Source of the DNA: Leptospira noumeaensis | GTDB taxonomy: Bacteria; Spirochaetota; Leptospiria; Leptospirales; Leptospiraceae | Reading direction: 5' to 3' | NCBI RefSeq assembly: GCF_004770765.1 | Contig: NZ_RQFK01000011.1 | Span: 496,001-560,000 of the forward strand | Length of the DNA: 64,000 nt | Part shown: in pieces, positions 47,780 through 58,100 of the stretch | Numbering within the stretch: position 1 is the stretch's first letter | How the letters are laid out: each line of letters opens with the position of its first letter | Program-made: the position numbers and the translations under genes | The notes under the pieces: generated by a model | The model's database searches: none | Seen by the model: only the letters and a program-made list of their open reading frames with translations | What the model was told of the DNA's origin: nothing

Positions 47780-48337
47780 TTATTTTTTGCTTTGGAATAA
47801 TGCCATTAAGTTCCCCAAACCCTCAAATAGTTCCGGCCATTCTGTTTCTATAGTGGCTTTATTTTTCAAAAACAAAGCTCCAATAAAAAAAGACAAAAAT
47901 GCCTTCCCTGCTTTTACGTTTGTATCAGAAGGAAAAAATTGATCCAAAGCCGTTCGATACGAATGAAAGGAATCTTCCACTAACTCTGCCAATTCATTGG
48001 AGTCATTCAGTTGTCTCTTTACATCCACTGCGAGCAAAACCAAATTCATAAAATGATCTTCCCTCTTCGCGACGAAATTCATGATATCTTCCAGGCTAAA
48101 CTGAGTTTCTGATAACTCCCGAATCTCCTTTTCATCAATGGCCACGACTTGTTTTACCATGGATTCAAAGAGAATCTCTTTCGTTGGAAAGTAATGATAA
48201 AGAGTTCCGGTAGAAACACCTAACTCTTTGGACAACTCACGCATCGAAACTGAAGACACCCCTTTGGTCACAAAAATAGGCATACACTTGGTTAAGAGTT
48301 CCGCCCGGTAAAGATCGTGATCGACTATCTTTGGCAC
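47780..48337 (-). CDS. TetR-family transcriptional regulator
   Basis: I choose the GTG at 48337 (VPKIVDHDLYRAELL), 185 residues, because AAGGTG lies 6-7 bases before it; the GTG at 48346 would fall inside that ribosome binding site. The N-terminal helix-turn-helix is typical (GVSSVSMRELSKELGVSTGTLYHYFPTKEILF). The C-terminal ligand domain is not assignable. A perfect palindrome lies 13 bp upstream, so autorepression is likely, with alkB co-transcribed. The inducer is probably an alkane, fatty acid or related lipid, by inference. Confidence 0.9.
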   Translation of the reverse strand: MPKIVDHDLYRAELLTKCMPIFVTKGVSSVSMRELSKELGVSTGTLYHYFPTKEILFESMVKQVVAIDEKEIRELSETQFSLEDIMNFVAKREDHFMNLVLLAVDVKRQLNDSNELAELVEDSFHSYRTALDQFFPSDTNVKAGKAFLSFFIGALFLKNKATIETEWPELFEGLGNLMALFQSKK

Positions 48338-48349
48338 AAGAAACACCTT

Positions 48350-48379
48350 TTATTTATATCGAACGATTGATATAAATAA
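48350..48379. promoter_or_regulatory. Operator palindrome for the TetR regulator
   Basis: TTATTTATATC (48350-48360) and GATATAAATAA (48369-48379) are perfect 11-bp arms around an 8-bp centre GAACGATT. It sits 12 bp before the chosen start of the TetR gene and overlaps where the promoter would be. This is the usual architecture of a TetR autoregulatory operator and would control tetR-alkB. Confidence 0.8.
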
Positions 48380-48614
48380 TTACTTATTCCACAATTTGTC
48401 CATTCTTTTTTCAAAGTCATAACATAAATTCCCATTTTTTCTCTAATTTCCATATAGGGCTAGTTCTTTCCCTATCCCTTTTCCACTCCTAGCTGTCAAT
48501 TGCGGAAATTGGGCCAAATGGGATAGAAATGTAAGAAAGTTCAGGTAAGAATGGGGGATCATTCTGGCAAGAGATGAGGGTCACCAACTGGCTAGCGAGG
48601 GGAAAAGGAAACTA

Positions 48615-48739
48615 GCTTACTTAAGAAAGTTAGTTTCCAATGGTGGCAGCTTACTTTCGAGAGCGGATTTCTAATTTTAATAACTTTCTTTGGAAAGCGG
48701 ATTTCAAATGACTCCGGCTTACTTAAGAAAGTGAGTTTC
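48615..48739. repeat. 23-bp direct repeat pair containing a GAAAGT word
   Basis: The 23 bases at 48615-48637 recur at 48717-48739 with one mismatch (22 of 23 identical). Both begin GCTTACTTAAGAAAGT and end AGTTTC. Between them AGCGGATTTC occurs twice, at 48662-48671 and 48696-48705. The spacing of the main pair is 102 bp start to start. This is not a CRISPR: there are only two units and no regular spacers. Confidence 0.7.
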
Positions 48740-48828
48740 TATTTCTAGCAAGTTTCGCATCAAAATAGCTCAACTTGGAAAGTGGGCAATTGCTTACAGG
48801 ATTTATACCGGAGACTGGCTTTCGAATT

Positions 48829-48942
48829 AAACTGACTTTCTTTAGACAGTCAGTTTCATATTCCACTGATCTGAGAAAGAAAGTGACTTTCCCAATACAC
48901 CAACAAACAATCTTTTCTGGCTGCAAAAAGTAAGTGACTTAC
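48829..48942. repeat. Cluster of three short dyads
   Basis: AAACTGACT (48829-48837) and AGTCAGTTT (48848-48856) form a 9-bp perfect stem with a 10-base loop. GAAAGTGACTTTC at 48879-48891 is a 6-bp palindrome with one central base. GTAAGTGACTTAC at 48930-48942 is a near-identical palindrome in the same orientation. No T-run follows. The last two share the core AAGTGACTT. Confidence 0.65.
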
Positions 48943-49019
48943 CTTTTCCCATCCCTCACTTTTTCCCTAATCGCAAACAGAAAGTCTAGGAACATGCTCT
49001 TAGCAAAGGAAAAAACCAA

Positions 49020-49469
49020 ATGAATCATAAAATTTCCGTATTAACCACCACCGCCCTCTTCTACTTCCTATTTAGTTGCACCGGCACAAGACCGGATACC
49101 TTGGGAGTCAAATCAGAGAAACTAGCAGAATGTCCCAAAACTCCAAACTGTGTCAGTAGTTTTGCAGACCCGAGCGACTTGGAACATTATAGAAGTTCCG
49201 TTCCTTATAAAAAACCCTTGGCCGCGGCACAACTATCTTTAAAAGAAAAATTGGAACAGTCACCCAGAGTCAAACTCATCCAAGTAAATACAAACTATAT
49301 TTATGCGGAGTTTACTTCACTGATCATGCGTTATGTGGATGACGTGGAATTTTATTTTGATGAAAAAAACAAAATCCTTCACTTTCGATCGGCTTCAAGA
49401 TTAGGAAAATCTGATTTTGGTGTGAACCGAAAACGAATCGAGTTAATTCTGAAAGATTTGGAAATCTAA
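49020..49469 (+). CDS. DUF1499-family lipoprotein
   Basis: The 149-residue protein has a signal ending LFSC (Cys20), a likely lipidation site. The mature part has DUF1499 features: CPKTPNCVSSFA, a middle beta-strand region (NYIYAEFTSLIMRYVDDVEFYF) and RSASRLGKSDFGVNRKRIE. The family's function is unknown. The gene is convergent with carB, with 43 bp between. The repeat-rich region upstream would hold its promoter. Confidence 0.85.
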   Translation: MNHKISVLTTTALFYFLFSCTGTRPDTLGVKSEKLAECPKTPNCVSSFADPSDLEHYRSSVPYKKPLAAAQLSLKEKLEQSPRVKLIQVNTNYIYAEFTSLIMRYVDDVEFYFDEKNKILHFRSASRLGKSDFGVNRKRIELILKDLEI

Positions 49470-49512
49470 TCATACAAAGTATTTTTAGATTTTCCAAACC
49501 TTGTATTCAGTT

Positions 49513-52500
49513 TTAAGTTTTTTTATGTTTCGCGTGGATTTCCTGAAGGGAATTCACGGAAAAACCTTTATCTTTCATTTCCACCAAACCATGAATCAGT
49601 GCCTTTGCCGCTTGTGCGGTAGTTAAACAAGGCACTTTGTATTTAATGGCAGCTTGCCGGATCGTAAAAGCATTTTCACGAGTGACCCTTGAGAGTGGTG
49701 TGTTGATGATCAAATGGATTTTCTTTTCTTTGATGTAATCAATCACATTCGGAAAGTATCCGTCGTAGATTTTATTAATTTTACTAGAAAGGATTCCATT
49801 GTCGGAAAGAAATTTATGAGTTCCTTCTGTGGCAATGATATTGTATCCTAAGTTCGATAAGGAACGAACTGACTCTAACAATTCTTTTTTAGTTTTATCA
49901 TTGATGGTCACAAAGACGGTTCCATGTTTAGGTGGTTCTTCCCCTGCCATGATCTGAGCTTTGACAAAGGCTTCTCCTTTTGTCATCGCAACACCCATCA
50001 CTTCCCCAGTGGACCTCATCTCTGGACCAAGGATGGTATCAACACCTGGGAACTTACTAAAAGGTAATACTGCCTCTTTTACAGTAATCATAGGTGCAGA
50101 AAAACGTTTCCCTAGTTTAAAGGATGCCAAAGTTTCACCTAACATAAGTCTAACGGCAATTTTCACAACCGGGATACCAATTGACTTAGCGACAAAAGGT
50201 ACAGTTCTCGAAGCACGAGGATTTACTTCCAAAACATACAAAGTTTCTTCTTTGATTGCATATTGTACGTTGATCAAACCCTTTACATCTAATTCCAAAG
50301 CCAAACGGTAGGTTGCTTCTTCAATTTCTTGTAACATTCGTTGAGAAATGGATTGAGGAGGTAATACACAAGCCGAGTCACCAGAGTGAATCCCTGCTTC
50401 TTCAATATGTTCCATTATCCCTGCAATAAAAACATCTTTGCCGTCACATAGAGCATCCACATCTACTTCGATGGCATCTTGTAAAAAGGAATCCACAAGA
50501 AGTGGTCTATCTTCCGATACCTCTTCTGCCTCTTCCATGTATTTATCAAGTTCTGACTCTTCGTTTACAATGAGCATTGCCCTTCCACCCAATACATAGG
50601 ATGGTCTAACAAGAACCGGGTATCCAATTTTTCTGGCAATTTCCCTTGCTTTGTCTTTGGAGGCCGCTATTCCATTGTCAGGTGATTTTAAATTTAGTTT
50701 TTCTAAAACTTCAGCGAAACGTTTACGATCTTCCGCACGGTCAATCGAGTCAGGACTTGTTCCCATAATAGGAACTCCTCTTTTTTCGAGAGCTTTTGCT
50801 AATTTCAAAGGAGTTTGTCCACCTAACTGAACAATCACACCGTCAGGTTTTTCTTTTTTGAAAATTGCCATTACATCTTCAAGACTTAATGGTTCAAAAT
50901 ACAATCGGTCGGAAGTATCGTAGTCTGTGGAAACTGTTTCTGGATTGGAGTTGACCATAATGGATTCCACTCCTGCTTCTTGTAAGGAAAAGGAGGCATG
51001 ACAACAACAATAATCAAACTCTATCCCTTGGCCAATTCGGTTTGGTCCACCACCAAGAATCATCACTTTCTTTTTGGAAGTGACTTCAGCTTCATCTTCT
51101 TCGTCATAAGAAGAATACATATAAGGTGTGAATGCTTCGAATTCACCAGCACAAGTATCAATTCTTTTGTATACTGGATGGATATTTTTTTCTTCTAAGA
51201 ATTTTTCTATGGACTCTTCTTCATCGCGAAGGGTTTTTTCTACTTTTGCTTTGGTGATTTCAATGGCTGCACCGCTACGAACTTGGGCGAGTATTTGTTC
51301 TTCTTTCAAAAGAAAGGCAAGTTGGCGATTGGAAAAACCAGATTTTTTCATCTCTTCAATGATGGCCTTTCCCTCTTTACGAAATTTGTTTTCTAAAAGA
51401 TATAATTCTTCGAATTGATAAAGAAACCATGGATCTATTTTACAAATTTCAAAAATTTCTTCGACACTCATTCCAAAGTCAAATGCCATCTTCACATAAA
51501 AAATTCGTTTGTCAGTTGGTCTTTTTACCTTTGCTGTTAGCCAGGTTTTTCTTTCTTCTTTGGGGTTCGATTCCCACTCTAAAAGTTCTTTTAGGTATCC
51601 ATCACTACCAAAACCAAAACGATCGGTTTCCAGAGATCTCAGTGCTTTTTGAAAACTTTCTTTGAAGTTACGACCAATGGCCATGGCTTCCCCAACGGCT
51701 TTCATTTGAACACCTAAGGTTGGATCAGAACCTGGGAATTTTTCAAAAGCAAATCTTGGAATTTTGGTCACAACATAATCAATGGAAGGTTCAAAACTTG
51801 CTGGTGTCACTCGAGTGATGTCATTCCTGATTTCGTCTAAGGTGTAACCGATAGAAAGTAATGCTGCAATTTTTGCGATAGGAAATCCTGTGGCTTTTGA
51901 TGCCAATGCGGAAGAACGTGAAACACGCGGATTCATTTCAATGACAATGACATCTCCGTTTTCTGGATTCACGGCAAATTGGATATTGGAACCACCGGTT
52001 TCCACTCCAATTTCCCTTATGATATCAATCGACATATCGCGAAGTCTTTGGTATTCTTTATCACTTAACGTTTGTTGTGGGGCAACTGTGATTGAATCTC
52101 CTGTATGGACACCCATTGGATCCAAATTTTCAATCGAACAAATGATGACTACGTTGTCCGCAAGGTCTCTCATCACCTCTAACTCGAACTCTTTCCAACC
52201 CATCACCGACTCTTCCACTAATACTTGTGAGATGGGAGATGCAGAGAGTCCTTTTTGAGCAATTTCTTCGAATTCAGATTCTTCGTAACAAGTTCCACCA
52301 CCAGTTCCACCTAAAGTGAAAGCCGGTCGAATGATGATTGGAAACCCAATTTCATCCTTTGCTTTTCTAGCCGCTTCCATGTCGGAAACCATAAATGATT
52401 TTGCAACACGAATCCCCAGTTTTTCCATCGCTAGTTTGAATAGTTCCCTATCCTCTGCTTTACGAATGGCCTCAACCTTAGCACCTATGAGTTCGACATT

Positions 52501-52833
52501 ATATTTCTCTAAAACTCCTTCTTTGTGGAGTGCTAAAGCTAAGTTCAAAGCAGTTTGTCCACCTACTGTTGGTAAGATGGCATCCGGTTTTTCTTTTTTG
52601 ATAATTTTTTCTAATACAGGGACTGTGAGTGGTTCGATATAAGTGGCATCCGCAAGATCGGGATCCGTCATAATTGTGGCCGGATTGGAATTTACGAGAA
52701 TGACTCGTATCCCCTTTTCCCTAAGGGCCTTTGTTGCCTGGGTTCCGGAGTAGTCAAATTCGCATGCCTGCCCGATGACGATAGGTCCGGATCCGATGAT
52801 CAAAATTGATTTTAAGTCGTTACGTTGCGGCAT
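49513..52833 (-). CDS. carB: Carbamoyl-phosphate synthase large subunit
   Basis: The 1106-residue protein makes carbamoyl phosphate for pyrimidines and arginine from bicarbonate, ATP and ammonia supplied by CarA. Two homologous ATP-grasp halves are visible, with [18 protein letters not shown] and [18 protein letters not shown] at their starts and [18 protein letters not shown] and [18 protein letters not shown] as ATP/metal-site segments. The C-terminal MGS-like allosteric domain begins near residue 960. It is slightly longer than the 1073 residues of E. coli. carA is not adjacent. Confidence 0.97.
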   Translation of the reverse strand: MPQRNDLKSILIIGSGPIVIGQACEFDYSGTQATKALREKGIRVILVNSNPATIMTDPDLADATYIEPLTVPVLEKIIKKEKPDAILPTVGGQTALNLALALHKEGVLEKYNVELIGAKVEAIRKAEDRELFKLAMEKLGIRVAKSFMVSDMEAARKAKDEIGFPIIIRPAFTLGGTGGGTCYEESEFEEIAQKGLSASPISQVLVEESVMGWKEFELEVMRDLADNVVIICSIENLDPMGVHTGDSITVAPQQTLSDKEYQRLRDMSIDIIREIGVETGGSNIQFAVNPENGDVIVIEMNPRVSRSSALASKATGFPIAKIAALLSIGYTLDEIRNDITRVTPASFEPSIDYVVTKIPRFAFEKFPGSDPTLGVQMKAVGEAMAIGRNFKESFQKALRSLETDRFGFGSDGYLKELLEWESNPKEERKTWLTAKVKRPTDKRIFYVKMAFDFGMSVEEIFEICKIDPWFLYQFEELYLLENKFRKEGKAIIEEMKKSGFSNRQLAFLLKEEQILAQVRSGAAIEITKAKVEKTLRDEEESIEKFLEEKNIHPVYKRIDTCAGEFEAFTPYMYSSYDEEDEAEVTSKKKVMILGGGPNRIGQGIEFDYCCCHASFSLQEAGVESIMVNSNPETVSTDYDTSDRLYFEPLSLEDVMAIFKKEKPDGVIVQLGGQTPLKLAKALEKRGVPIMGTSPDSIDRAEDRKRFAEVLEKLNLKSPDNGIAASKDKAREIARKIGYPVLVRPSYVLGGRAMLIVNEESELDKYMEEAEEVSEDRPLLVDSFLQDAIEVDVDALCDGKDVFIAGIMEHIEEAGIHSGDSACVLPPQSISQRMLQEIEEATYRLALELDVKGLINVQYAIKEETLYVLEVNPRASRTVPFVAKSIGIPVVKIAVRLMLGETLASFKLGKRFSAPMITVKEAVLPFSKFPGVDTILGPEMRSTGEVMGVAMTKGEAFVKAQIMAGEEPPKHGTVFVTINDKTKKELLESVRSLSNLGYNIIATEGTHKFLSDNGILSSKINKIYDGYFPNVIDYIKEKKIHLIINTPLSRVTRENAFTIRQAAIKYKVPCLTTAQAAKALIHGLVEMKDKGFSVNSLQEIHAKHKKT

Positions 52834-52862
52834 AGTTTCCTCTTTTATTTTCCCATTTATTT

Positions 52863-55130
52863 TTAGTTTTCATTGATATCTGATAAAGAACTTGGTATTA
52901 AATACTCTCCCGCGAGAGAGGCGTCTTCCCATTGAATCACAGTTTGGTATAACATGTCTTTCATTTTTGTTGCCATAGGGTGGTTCGGGTAAAGATTCTT
53001 TGTGTTTAGAGGATCTTTTTTACGGTCATACAATTCAAAAACCACTCCTTGGCGTGTGGGAATATAAATGAGTTTGTAATTGGAATTTTGAACAGACCTA
53101 TGTTTTGAAAAAGCAATGGTTTCTCTGTAAATTGGATCTGTGATCATAATTTGGTAATCTTCTTCTGGGATTACTTGGTGGAGAGAAAGGATGTTCGGAT
53201 AAGGAATTCTTTGTTTTTGAAAAAAATGATCCCCAGCATCCGAAAACCAAATTCCAGTTTCCGCATATACCAAACGATCATCTTCCCAATTTGATTTTCC
53301 AAACATTGGCAATAACGATCTACCAGGGAACTTTTGTTTGGTGGTAAGATTAAAATATTCCATAAGAGTCGGATAAATATCCACACTGGATGTAATTCCG
53401 AAAAACTCATTGTCTGGTTTCGTAGGGTTTGTTGATTTAGGAAATTTTATAATAAAAGGAACATGGGTGACTGCTTCCCCACGTAAATGTTCTCCATGCC
53501 CTTGACCATGTACATCTTCATACAAAGCTTCCCCGTGGTCGGCAGTGAGTATGATGATGGCTTCGTCATAAATCTCTTTGTCTTTTAATTCAGAAATGAT
53601 CTCTCCAAATTCAGAATCAAAGGCAAATACAGCACTATCAAAAAGCCCACGAATTTGTTTTGTTTCTAATTCATCGGGAGTTGTAGAGTTTGTGGGATCT
53701 ACAAACTTTAAATATTTATACTTACCATAATAATTGGGATCGGTAAATGTTTTGTAATATGGGTATGCTGGTGTGTAAGGGAAATGTATGACACTGGAAA
53801 AGTAGGTTACAGAAAATGAATCTTTTCCTTCTCGATGGAGAACCGATCGGAATCTGTCTAAAATTCGACTACCATCTCCCCAAGTGGACAATCCGTCCAT
53901 TTCTTCCAAATACATCCCACCAGAAAACCAAGAACCTGTAAGAAAAGGCATAAGGAAAAGTTGGGACTCGGCTGTCCGTTGAACCGTCATAATGCGAGCA
54001 TTAAAATTCGGTGCATGAACCTCATCAAATCCAAAGTTGGCACGGGGGAAAATATCGGCGGCAAAACTTCCAATCGCATAACTACGGTATCCAATTTCTT
54101 TTAACTTTTGTTGGATTGTGGAAAAAGCAGGAGATCCGATTCGCTTTTTTTCTTCCGGTGAAGGAAACATATCACGAACCTTGTGGCTCATTGCATATTG
54201 GCCGGTGAGTAAATCTGCCCAACTAGGAAAGGTGCGAGGGATGGTGGTATGATGGTCGTGAAATACAAATCCATCTTTGGCAAACAAATCAATCTTAGGA
54301 GTGATGCTCTTTCCACCAATTTTATAACCAATTTTGTCATATCTGAGGGAATCTGCGGCGATGATAAAAACAGGAGGTTTTTCTTTTTCATTCGAATGAG
54401 TGAATGCCTCAATCCTAGTCCAGATACCTGGAACTAAATAAAAAAGGATTAAAAGAAAAAGAATGATTCCATAGGACTTGATATGAATCCTTTGGTATTG
54501 TTTGCCTTGCCAGAATAGAATCGCAAAATAAAAGATTCCGACCATATAATAACCGGAAATATGTACTAACCCAAGGATTAGAACATGAACCAAAACGAAA
54601 AAACTCTCTTTGTTTTTATGTAGGTAAATTTGTAAGGATAACACGGAAAGAAACACTAAGATTAGTATTCCGAGAACCAAGGTAAAATACCCAGGACTTG
54701 TATGGTCTGTTAAAAAATATAAAAATGGTGCAAAGGTAGGATAACGGAAAAAAAAGAACTCTCCGTAAATTTGTGGATAACTCACCATCGAATGCAGTAA
54801 AGCCAAACATTCAATGAAAACAACCCAAGCAGACAAATGAATCCAAGAAACATCTGATTGTTTTAGAAAATGGTAAGTTAAATAAACGAGAGAAAAAAGA
54901 CTTAGGTGTAGAAAAAGAGAAACTGAAAAAACTTTGAAAGTTGTGGAAAGATAAACCCCAAAAAAAGCACCTAAGTACTGTTTGAGGAAGTCACCTACGT
55001 CTACTCCCATGATTGTAAAACTAGTATTAAAGATTAGAAAAAATAGATAAAAAAAAACGGTAAACCAAATGGCAAGTTTAAGGATTCGGATAGGGAAAAG
55101 AGGGGCTTGGATCGGACCCATTAGAGTCAT
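52863..55130 (-). CDS. Membrane sulfatase-fold protein with Thr nucleophile (phosphotransferase-like)
   Basis: The 755-residue protein has about six transmembrane helices in the first 230 residues and a C-terminal alkaline-phosphatase-superfamily domain. [14 protein letters not shown] and [19 protein letters not shown] hold metal ligands. The nucleophile position in [16 protein letters not shown] is Thr300 rather than the formylglycine Cys/Ser of sulfatases, so it is more like the LtaS/EptA phosphotransferases. Likely products are phospho-substituted envelope glycans or lipids; substrate unknown. It is 32 bp downstream of the A2M gene, and carB follows 29 bp later. An ATG three codons in (55121) is an alternative start. 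Confidence 0.85.
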   Translation of the reverse strand: MTLMGPIQAPLFPIRILKLAIWFTVFFYLFFLIFNTSFTIMGVDVGDFLKQYLGAFFGVYLSTTFKVFSVSLFLHLSLFSLVYLTYHFLKQSDVSWIHLSAWVVFIECLALLHSMVSYPQIYGEFFFFRYPTFAPFLYFLTDHTSPGYFTLVLGILILVFLSVLSLQIYLHKNKESFFVLVHVLILGLVHISGYYMVGIFYFAILFWQGKQYQRIHIKSYGIILFLLILFYLVPGIWTRIEAFTHSNEKEKPPVFIIAADSLRYDKIGYKIGGKSITPKIDLFAKDGFVFHDHHTTIPRTFPSWADLLTGQYAMSHKVRDMFPSPEEKKRIGSPAFSTIQQKLKEIGYRSYAIGSFAADIFPRANFGFDEVHAPNFNARIMTVQRTAESQLFLMPFLTGSWFSGGMYLEEMDGLSTWGDGSRILDRFRSVLHREGKDSFSVTYFSSVIHFPYTPAYPYYKTFTDPNYYGKYKYLKFVDPTNSTTPDELETKQIRGLFDSAVFAFDSEFGEIISELKDKEIYDEAIIILTADHGEALYEDVHGQGHGEHLRGEAVTHVPFIIKFPKSTNPTKPDNEFFGITSSVDIYPTLMEYFNLTTKQKFPGRSLLPMFGKSNWEDDRLVYAETGIWFSDAGDHFFQKQRIPYPNILSLHQVIPEEDYQIMITDPIYRETIAFSKHRSVQNSNYKLIYIPTRQGVVFELYDRKKDPLNTKNLYPNHPMATKMKDMLYQTVIQWEDASLAGEYLIPSSLSDINEN

Positions 55131-55162
55131 AATTCCAGGCCCTCTTTATCCGTAAACTTTTC

Positions 55163-58100
55163 CTAGTCCAGATTTTCCGAAATCCTCACAGTTTCATTCG
55201 GCCATTCGGCGTGGGTTTCCGGAGAATACATGGCTTCCACCCGTGTGGCAGGCAATTGGAAGGTGCCCGTATGGTTCAATCGGAAACTGTGCTCTAAGGT
55301 ATGTGTCCCTTTCGGTAGGTATTCAAAATACGCTCTGTACTGAGATAAGGTCTTTTCTTCAAAACTCAAATAATAGGAAGAATCCCCCGATTTAGAGTCT
55401 TGTGTGATGATGGACTCCCGACCAAATCCCCGTCCCAAAGGTAGGGAACCTGGTGGGATCGGGTCTTCCACAACCACCCAAGTTTTATCGGAATCAGCTT
55501 GGATTTCAATCGTGACACGGATGGTATCTCCTTTGGATAAAACCCCAGGCTTTGCCACCTGCAAAGGTTCCCAAGTTCGTTTCAATCGGTAACCACTGGA
55601 GATAGGTGCTTTTAATGGAAGGATGGATTTCACCGACCATTCCACCCAAGGTTTCCCCTTTCCATCATAACTTACAGATACAGATTCAGGGCTCGTTCCA
55701 ATGGATTGTGTTACCGTTTGTTTTCCGTTAGGTTCTAAATTTAAAGTTTCTTTAGCGGATTGGATAGAAATTTTTCCACCAGTCACTTTTTCGGATTCCA
55801 AAAGTTTACTCACCCGATCAAAAACCAAAATGGAATAGGCATTTCCAAGGGTAGTATCATAACTTCCCTTTTTTTGCATTTTGACAAAGGCTTTGATGAG
55901 CCTTGGCATATCTTTTTTATAACTTGGTTCAGAGAATGCCCAAAGTAAAAGTTTTGCCATCGTATAATCACGGCTTCCCAAAATCCACCAAGGATTGGTA
56001 AAACCGGAATCAGCTACCATAAGTTCTGATCCTTGGATGTTTAGCCTGGATCGCAATGTACTTGTCAGGCGAGACTTTACAGATCCATCTCCCCCATTCA
56101 CCCGACCCCAAATTTCAGAAAGGTCAATGAGAGATGCCGTTGGTAAAAACTCGATCCCTTCAAAAATGGGCCTTACTTGTTCCCATTCATAAGTTTGGTA
56201 ACGAGTGAGAGCTTCCCATACAATGATCTTACGCACAATGGAGTCGGCACCAAATTTGTATCTTTCTCCCTTCACTCGTCCTTCTAAATAACCTTGTAGG
56301 CCAACAATCATTCGACCCAATGTTTCCTCTGGGATTTTTTTGTTTGCCAATTGTGCCGATGTTAATACGTAAGCGGTTAGGATTTCGCTTCCATTTTCCA
56401 TTCGAGCAAAGTATTTCACAAGTCCATCATAATCCAAAAAGGAATTCAAATCAGCGAATACATCATTCCACATGGGCTCAGATTTGAGACCAATGGCTTT
56501 TGACACTCGTTGTTCCATACAATAGTATGGGTAATTTTGAAAATAAGTTTGGATTCCAGAAAGGCTAGTAAGAATCGTAGGAGAGGCCTTCCACACCATC
56601 TTACCCGAGTTTGGTTTGGAACCTTCGGGAACTTGGACGGATTCTTTGATGGGCGATTCATACAAAAATAATCCGGCTTGGTAAACCCGTTCTGTGTCCA
56701 CAGGCAAAACCGTTTGATCTACGGACAATTGGTCAAGGACATTGCCATTAGGTGAGGAAACTTCCAAATGGAACTTTCGTTTGGTGGTATTTTCAGGAAC
56801 GGTTAAATCCCAGAACACAACTTTTGTTTCCCCTGATCCCAACATCGCTGATTTAGTTTCCAATTCCACTTTGGATTCCGTTCCATTGATTGAGTCTGCC
56901 ACAGAAAGACGCAACCGAAGTTGTTCTTTATTTTCTCCCGCATTCCGAAGTGTCACTTCATGACGAAGGTTATCACCTAACCGAACCACTGGCGGAATTC
57001 CAGAGAAGGATTGGATTTTTTGAGTGGTTTGGATTTTTGCCATTCCTGTTCCAAACTCTTTGGCACCGGAAGTAGCCACGGCAACAATGCGAAAACTGGT
57101 AAGGGAATCATTTAAAGGAAAACTAAATTTATACTTTCCATCCTTTCCGATGATGGCCTTTCCTTTCCAATACACCAAAGTATCAAAAAGAGACCGAGTG
57201 GATTGTTTTCCACCGCCACCCCCATCTGGTTTTGCCTTTAGGCCAAAATGTCGTTTTCCAATGATCTGTGATTGAGCCGTGGAAGTTCCGACAGAATGAG
57301 GTCTTGTTCCCATCATTGTATCGAGTAAGTTCCAAGTAGGATTGGGGGAAAGTTCCAGAAGTGCTTCATCCACAACTGCCAAAGTCACCTCTGTCGATTC
57401 CAGAGGAACTTTTCCATCGGAAGTTTTGATTTCCAATTCCACGTTAGCAGTTTCTCTGACTTGGTAGAGTTTTTTATCGGGACTAACCGAAACGGACAAA
57501 GTGTACGGTTTGGAACCTACTTTTAACATGGTAAGGCCCAAACGGTATCCCGGTTTTGCCAAATCCACAAGGCCAGTGGGTTTAGGATCACCCACACGAC
57601 CCCGCACCAGTAAAACCGAGACAAAAACATTGGGTGCATATTCCTTTTTGATAGGAATCGAAATCACAGGATCTTTGCCTGAGACTTGTGTCACAAAATA
57701 ATCAAGAACCCCTTCTCTTTCTAAACTCACAAGGGCTGTTGCTTCGCGGAAAGGGGAACGAATTTGAACTTTGATGGTTTCTCCGACATCGACACTCCTT
57801 TTTTCAGGTAAAATGTCCATACGGTTGTGGTCACTCACATCAAACCAGGCTTCTTGTTTGGAACTCACCCAAACACTATAACTAGAGTTAGTGGCATTCC
57901 CATCAGCATCTTTAGTTTCTGCGAGAAAAACGATATCACCTACAGCAGGGGATTTTCCTTCACAAATGAGAATCCCTTTGGAATCGGTTTTTCCTTCACA
58001 GAATTCTCCGAGTTTAGTGACCTCTTCATAGTGTTCGTAAGCATAAAATCCACCAACAAGGCGTTTTCTGTTGGAATAAAATTCTCTTTTGTAAGCCGTA

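Larger units (their letters stand above)
48380..49019. other. Repeat-rich non-coding region
   Basis: This 640-bp stretch before the DUF1499 gene holds no convincing gene; a 67-codon reverse frame at 48723-48926 is Cys/Ser-rich, lies over the repeats and has no support. The part from 48510 to 48985 is dense in GAAAGT/ACTTTC words, often in dyads: direct repeats at 48615 and 48717, a second pair at 48662 and 48696, and hairpins at 48829, 48879 and 48930. Confidence 0.65.

Noticed and set aside
48723..48926. 67-codon reverse-strand frame in the repeat-rich gap
   Set aside because: It covers the dyads and direct repeats, has no ribosome binding site and an atypical composition.
48510..48985. CRISPR array
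   Set aside because: Only two copies of the longest repeat, irregular distances and no cas genes in the window.
52863..55130. True sulfatase
   Set aside because: The nucleophile position is Thr and not Cys or Ser, so formylglycine formation is not possible there.
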